Source: Geobacteraceae bacterium (GTDB lineage: Bacteria; Desulfobacterota; Desulfuromonadia; Geobacterales; Geobacteraceae). Taken from it: a stretch of DNA of 7,727 nucleotides. This document shows, one piece after another, positions 5,834 to 7,727 of the stretch. The stretch lies in the NCBI GenBank assembly GCA_012797715.1, contig JAAZOO010000237.1, positions 1-7,727 of the forward strand, written 5' to 3'. Under the pieces are notes generated by a model, which was not told the origin of the DNA, made no database searches, and worked only from the letters and a program-made list of their open reading frames with translations. The position numbers were made by a program, and so were the translations under genes. Every line of letters begins with the position of its first letter. The stretch's first letter is position 1.

Positions 5834-6055
5834 ATGAGCAAAGCCGACATATCCCCCCTTGACAGGTCCTTGGCCAGAATCTGCGAACTGTGCCCCCTCT
5901 GCCGACACGCCCGGCGCAGCCAACAGGGAATCGCGTATTCCATCGTGAAGAATGTGGAAATGTCGCTCTGCCCGTTCTGCAGGGCCTATGAGCGGGTTCA
6001 CGGCAGGAAGGCCCATGAGCGGGCGGAAGGACGGCCTCCCCGGTCATCCACCTGA
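5834..6055 (+). CDS. Small CxxC protein, 73 aa, probable zinc binder
   Basis: ATG 5834 has AGAGGTG 4-5 nt upstream; the in-frame GTG at 5828 lies inside that site and is less likely. Five cysteines are arranged C17-x2-C20-x2-C23 and C46-x2-C49 (ICELCPLCRHAR, then LCPFCRAYERVHGRKAHE), the pattern of a small metal-binding domain. The N-terminal arm is short, and the C-terminal tail is basic and probably disordered. There is no signal peptide, so it is cytoplasmic. It resembles small cysteine-rich proteins I associate with Geobacter, but I know of no function. It is transcribed divergently from the riboswitch unit. A TTGACA (5770-5775) and the palindrome TGCAC-A-GTGCA (5791-5801) lie upstream, but there is no correctly spaced -10. 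Confidence 0.85.
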   Translation: MSKADISPLDRSLARICELCPLCRHARRSQQGIAYSIVKNVEMSLCPFCRAYERVHGRKAHERAEGRPPRSST

Positions 6056-6062
6056 TGACGGT

Positions 6063-6097
6063 CCGGGAGGATGCGGCATCGAACGCGTTCCTTCCGG
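6063..6097. terminator. Possible stem-loop terminator between convergent genes
   Basis: CCGGGAGGA (6063-6071) can pair with TCCTTCCGG (6089-6097) over nine positions with one G-T wobble, and a GCG/CGC pairing is possible inside the loop. It sits between the convergent stops of the 73-aa gene (6055) and the PilZ gene (6117), where a bidirectional terminator is expected. No T-run follows on either strand, so the call is weak. Confidence 0.35.
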
Positions 6098-6116
6098 GAG
6101 CGTTGCGGCCATGGAA

Positions 6117-7094
6117 TCACGGCTGTCCCATGAGCTTTCTGATCTGCTCTTCGAAGGTCTTCTCGATTTCACCCTTGCTCCTGGCGCTGTAGTGCCCGGC
6201 AAGGGAAAGGAAAAGCCAGGCAGTGACGAGGGCCGACAGGACCGCGCCCAAGGCCAGCAGGACCTTTTTCCGGAAAGAAAGGAACCTCCATCCGATATGT
6301 TCCGGCTCTGGGGCGGGGAATTGCAGAGAGTGCTCCCTCAGCCTTCTCAACTGTTCAAGCTGCATATGGTGGATAAACTTCACCAGGTTTTCTCGATGCG
6401 GGTCGTCGACGCCCACGAAGCGGAGCGCGGTGTCGAATATGCGCCCCGTACTGTCCGCGCTCCCCACCTGCGTGACGTACACTACCTGGCCCGTCAGGGT
6501 CGTGGGCCCACCGTACGCCGGGGGCAGGAAGAGGGTCAGTTCCAGCAGCTGGTCGATGTCGAAGCGGTCGGGAATATGGATCCTCACCCCTGCTCCGCTC
6601 AGATTTGCCGCGACCGGCAGGGGATTTTCCGGCCCGCTGTTCCGTGCGGCAGAGTCTTGCTCCCCTTGGTGGTCCCAAGAAAACCCTTCCTGAGGTTCCT
6701 CCCGGTTTGTTTCCGAATCATCCGCATCGGCATGGAGGCGGTACGTGAGGGGGATGTACACGTCGATGCGGAAGTATTCCCGATCGTTGGAGGAGAGTAT
6801 TTCTCCGGTGAGGCGTACCAGCAGACCGGACATGCCGTCGTACTCCACCGCAATGCCCCGGCAGCGGAAACCGGCTCCCTGCTTCCCTGTCCTGATAGAG
6901 AGGGGTGTCCCTATCTCAAGGACGGCTGTCAGCGGCAGGAGCGTCCTGGACAGTCGCAGTTGGAGGAGATCCTGGTGAAGGGAGGCAATCTCGGCGTCGT
7001 CCCGGAAGACTTTTTTCTCCTGCAGCGGGATTTCCACCTGGACGCGCATCCCTGGGGAAAAATGCTCTTCATATTTCAGGATTTCTTTCGCCAT
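6117..7094 (-). CDS. PilZ-domain protein with C-terminal membrane anchor
   Basis: The product has 325 residues from ATG 7094. Residues about 1-100 form an N-terminal YcgR-like beta domain (SPGMRVQVEIPLQ; LPLTAVLEIGTPLSIRTG). The PilZ domain follows with both c-di-GMP-binding motifs intact: RxxxR at 105-109 (REYFR) and NxSxxG at 164-169 (NLSGAG). Between them is an unusually long acidic, probably disordered insert (about 121-160). A helical region (232-256) leads to basic residues (RKK, 275-277), one transmembrane helix (about 278-300) and a charged cytoplasm-like or periplasmic tail of about 25 residues. It is probably a membrane-tethered c-di-GMP receptor; the partner is unknown. The start has no strong ribosome binding site, but overlaps the 3' end of the upstream small gene by 19 bp, consistent with translational coupling. 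An in-frame GTG at 7151 would add 19 residues. Confidence 0.88.
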   Translation of the reverse strand: MAKEILKYEEHFSPGMRVQVEIPLQEKKVFRDDAEIASLHQDLLQLRLSRTLLPLTAVLEIGTPLSIRTGKQGAGFRCRGIAVEYDGMSGLLVRLTGEILSSNDREYFRIDVYIPLTYRLHADADDSETNREEPQEGFSWDHQGEQDSAARNSGPENPLPVAANLSGAGVRIHIPDRFDIDQLLELTLFLPPAYGGPTTLTGQVVYVTQVGSADSTGRIFDTALRFVGVDDPHRENLVKFIHHMQLEQLRRLREHSLQFPAPEPEHIGWRFLSFRKKVLLALGAVLSALVTAWLFLSLAGHYSARSKGEIEKTFEEQIRKLMGQP

Positions 7095-7289
7095 ATGCCG
7101 ACAGGTTCCGTGTTTCCGGCACGCTCCTTTTGCCTGATGCTTACCCGACACTCACCGTTTCCCCGCCTGCGGGCCGCGTTCAGCAGGTACTCGTCCTTTC
7201 CTGCAGCCGGCTCGTGGGTGAAGCGGTACGGTGTTCCCATGACGTCGCAGCGGAAACCAATCCCCTTTCCGGGCGTTGCCCTCCTGCAT
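7076..7289 (-). CDS. Small gene with an apparent one-base frameshift, upstream of the PilZ gene
   Basis: ATG 7289 has AAGGA 7 nt upstream and reads MQEGNARKG in a G/C-ending codon pattern. After the GGGG run (7262-7265 on this strand) that coding pattern passes to the +1 frame. There it reads IGFRCDVMGTPYRFTHEP and continues to TGA at 7076-7078, with mostly G/C third positions and no start codon nearer than an ATG at 7240 that lacks a ribosome binding site. Reading one G fewer gives a continuous 70-aa protein (cysteines at 14 and 47, basic C-terminus). In the unshifted frame a stop comes at 7152-7154. The end overlaps the PilZ start by 19 bp, as in an operon. It may be a decayed gene, a sequencing error, a programmed shift, or a shorter 54-aa gene from 7240. 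I do not recognise the family. Confidence 0.5.
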
Positions 7290-7727
7290 GAGAATTTCCT
7301 TGCGGGGATTTGTACTCTGCTCCTCCCCTGGTCTTCTCTCGGTATCGTCAAATGTGCACGCTGCTCCTGCTTCCCTGTAGGGGACTGGAACCGTGTCCAT
7401 GACGGGAGGGCATTCCCCCCTTCCCCCGGAAAGGGGAACGGACGGAAAGCAGAAAGACCGTCCGGCCGGTGAGCAGCCGGAGCGGACGGCCCTGTTAATG
7501 AACTAAAACCTGAACTCGGTAGCGATCGGAACGACAGCCCCCGGGACAATCAGTAGGTGCCCTATTCGTATATAGGTATACCCCGCAGCCTCCTGCCGTC
7601 AATGGCGTGATGACATATTGCCTGCCGCAGAAGTGAAATGAACCTAAAACCGGCAGTTGGAGGTATCCGCAGAGAGCGACTCTGTCGTATTTCGTTGCTG
7701 CTCTTAGCGAAATTGAGCGGTCACAGC
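7290..7727. other. Right-edge region without an assigned gene
   Basis: I see no convincing gene start here. On the minus strand one frame is open from the window edge to TAA (7495-7497), about 76 codons with six cysteines, but its third positions are not G/C-biased like the real genes nearby. A second frame ends ATEFRF-stop (7503-7505), like an outer-membrane barrel terminus, but is closed by TGA after about 31 codons. Either stop lies just before the terminator-like hairpin at 7451-7489. On the plus strand a frame opens at ATG 7638 and runs to the edge (30 codons). Inverted repeats are present: CCTCC-TGCCG (7587-7596) with CGGCA-GTT-GGAGG, and ATTTCG with CGAAAT near the edge. The last 170 bp look more AT-rich than the rest. 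Confidence 0.45.
7451..7489 (-). terminator. Probable minus-strand intrinsic terminator
   Basis: On the minus strand CCGTCCG-CT-CCGG-CTGCTCA-CCGG-C-CGGACGG forms a two-part G:C stem (7489-7458), followed by TCTTTCT, an interrupted T-tract. It would end a transcript entering from the right edge, and separates it from the small gene and PilZ gene to the left. The hairpin itself is clear; terminator strength is uncertain because of the interrupted T-tract. Confidence 0.55.

Noticed and set aside
5952..7472. 506-codon plus-strand reading frame across the PilZ gene
   Set aside because: It is the antisense of the PilZ-domain protein and overlaps the coding part of the 73-aa gene in another frame; there is no plausible ribosome binding site.
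1..7727. CRISPR array, tRNA or rRNA genes, insertion sequences, phage genes
   Set aside because: I saw no spaced direct repeats, no tRNA-like cloverleaf motifs, no rRNA-like blocks and no transposase or integrase motifs.

Overview
The window looks like chromosomal DNA of a Geobacteraceae-type Desulfobacterota bacterium. I base this on the high-GC codon use, the GEMM-I riboswitch carrying the adenine variant known from Geobacter, the density of very small CxxC zinc-ribbon proteins, and the PilZ-family protein. This assignment is inference; there is no rRNA or marker gene in the window.

Layout. 1-812 (minus, cut by the window edge) encodes a membrane-anchored SPFH/prohibitin-family protein. 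Divergent from it, 949-2304 (plus) encodes a class II CPD photolyase, followed on the same strand by a lipoprotein of unknown function (2378-3037). Convergent to these is a minus-strand run, read from right to left: a 55-aa zinc-ribbon protein (4836-5003, below most ORF-length cut-offs), an 82-aa hypothetical protein (4534-4782), a 54-aa FmdB-type zinc ribbon (4338-4502), a perfect 11-bp hairpin, and a clostripain-family (C11) cysteine peptidase that is a predicted lipoprotein (3060-4274).

Upstream of that run, and separated from it by a probable terminator, is a compact regulatory unit on the minus strand. It has a near-consensus sigma-70 promoter (5709-5737), a GEMM-I dinucleotide riboswitch (about 5605-5690), an intrinsic terminator as expression platform (5551-5589), a 57-aa orphan gene (5290-5463) and a second terminator (5217-5244). 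The aptamer has A at the position equivalent to Vc2 G20, which is the signature of GEMM-Ib (3',3'-cGAMP-sensing) riboswitches. This unit is the most interesting part of the window.

Divergent from the riboswitch, 5834-6055 (plus) encodes a 73-aa five-cysteine CxxC protein. Convergent to it, 6117-7094 (minus) encodes a PilZ-domain protein with an intact c-di-GMP-binding motif pair and a C-terminal membrane anchor. Its start overlaps the end of a small upstream gene (7076-7289) that is readable only with a one-base frameshift in a GGGG run. The right edge (about 7290-7727) has no gene I can name. It holds a probable minus-strand terminator (7451-7489), inverted repeats and an unexplained reading frame open to the window edge.
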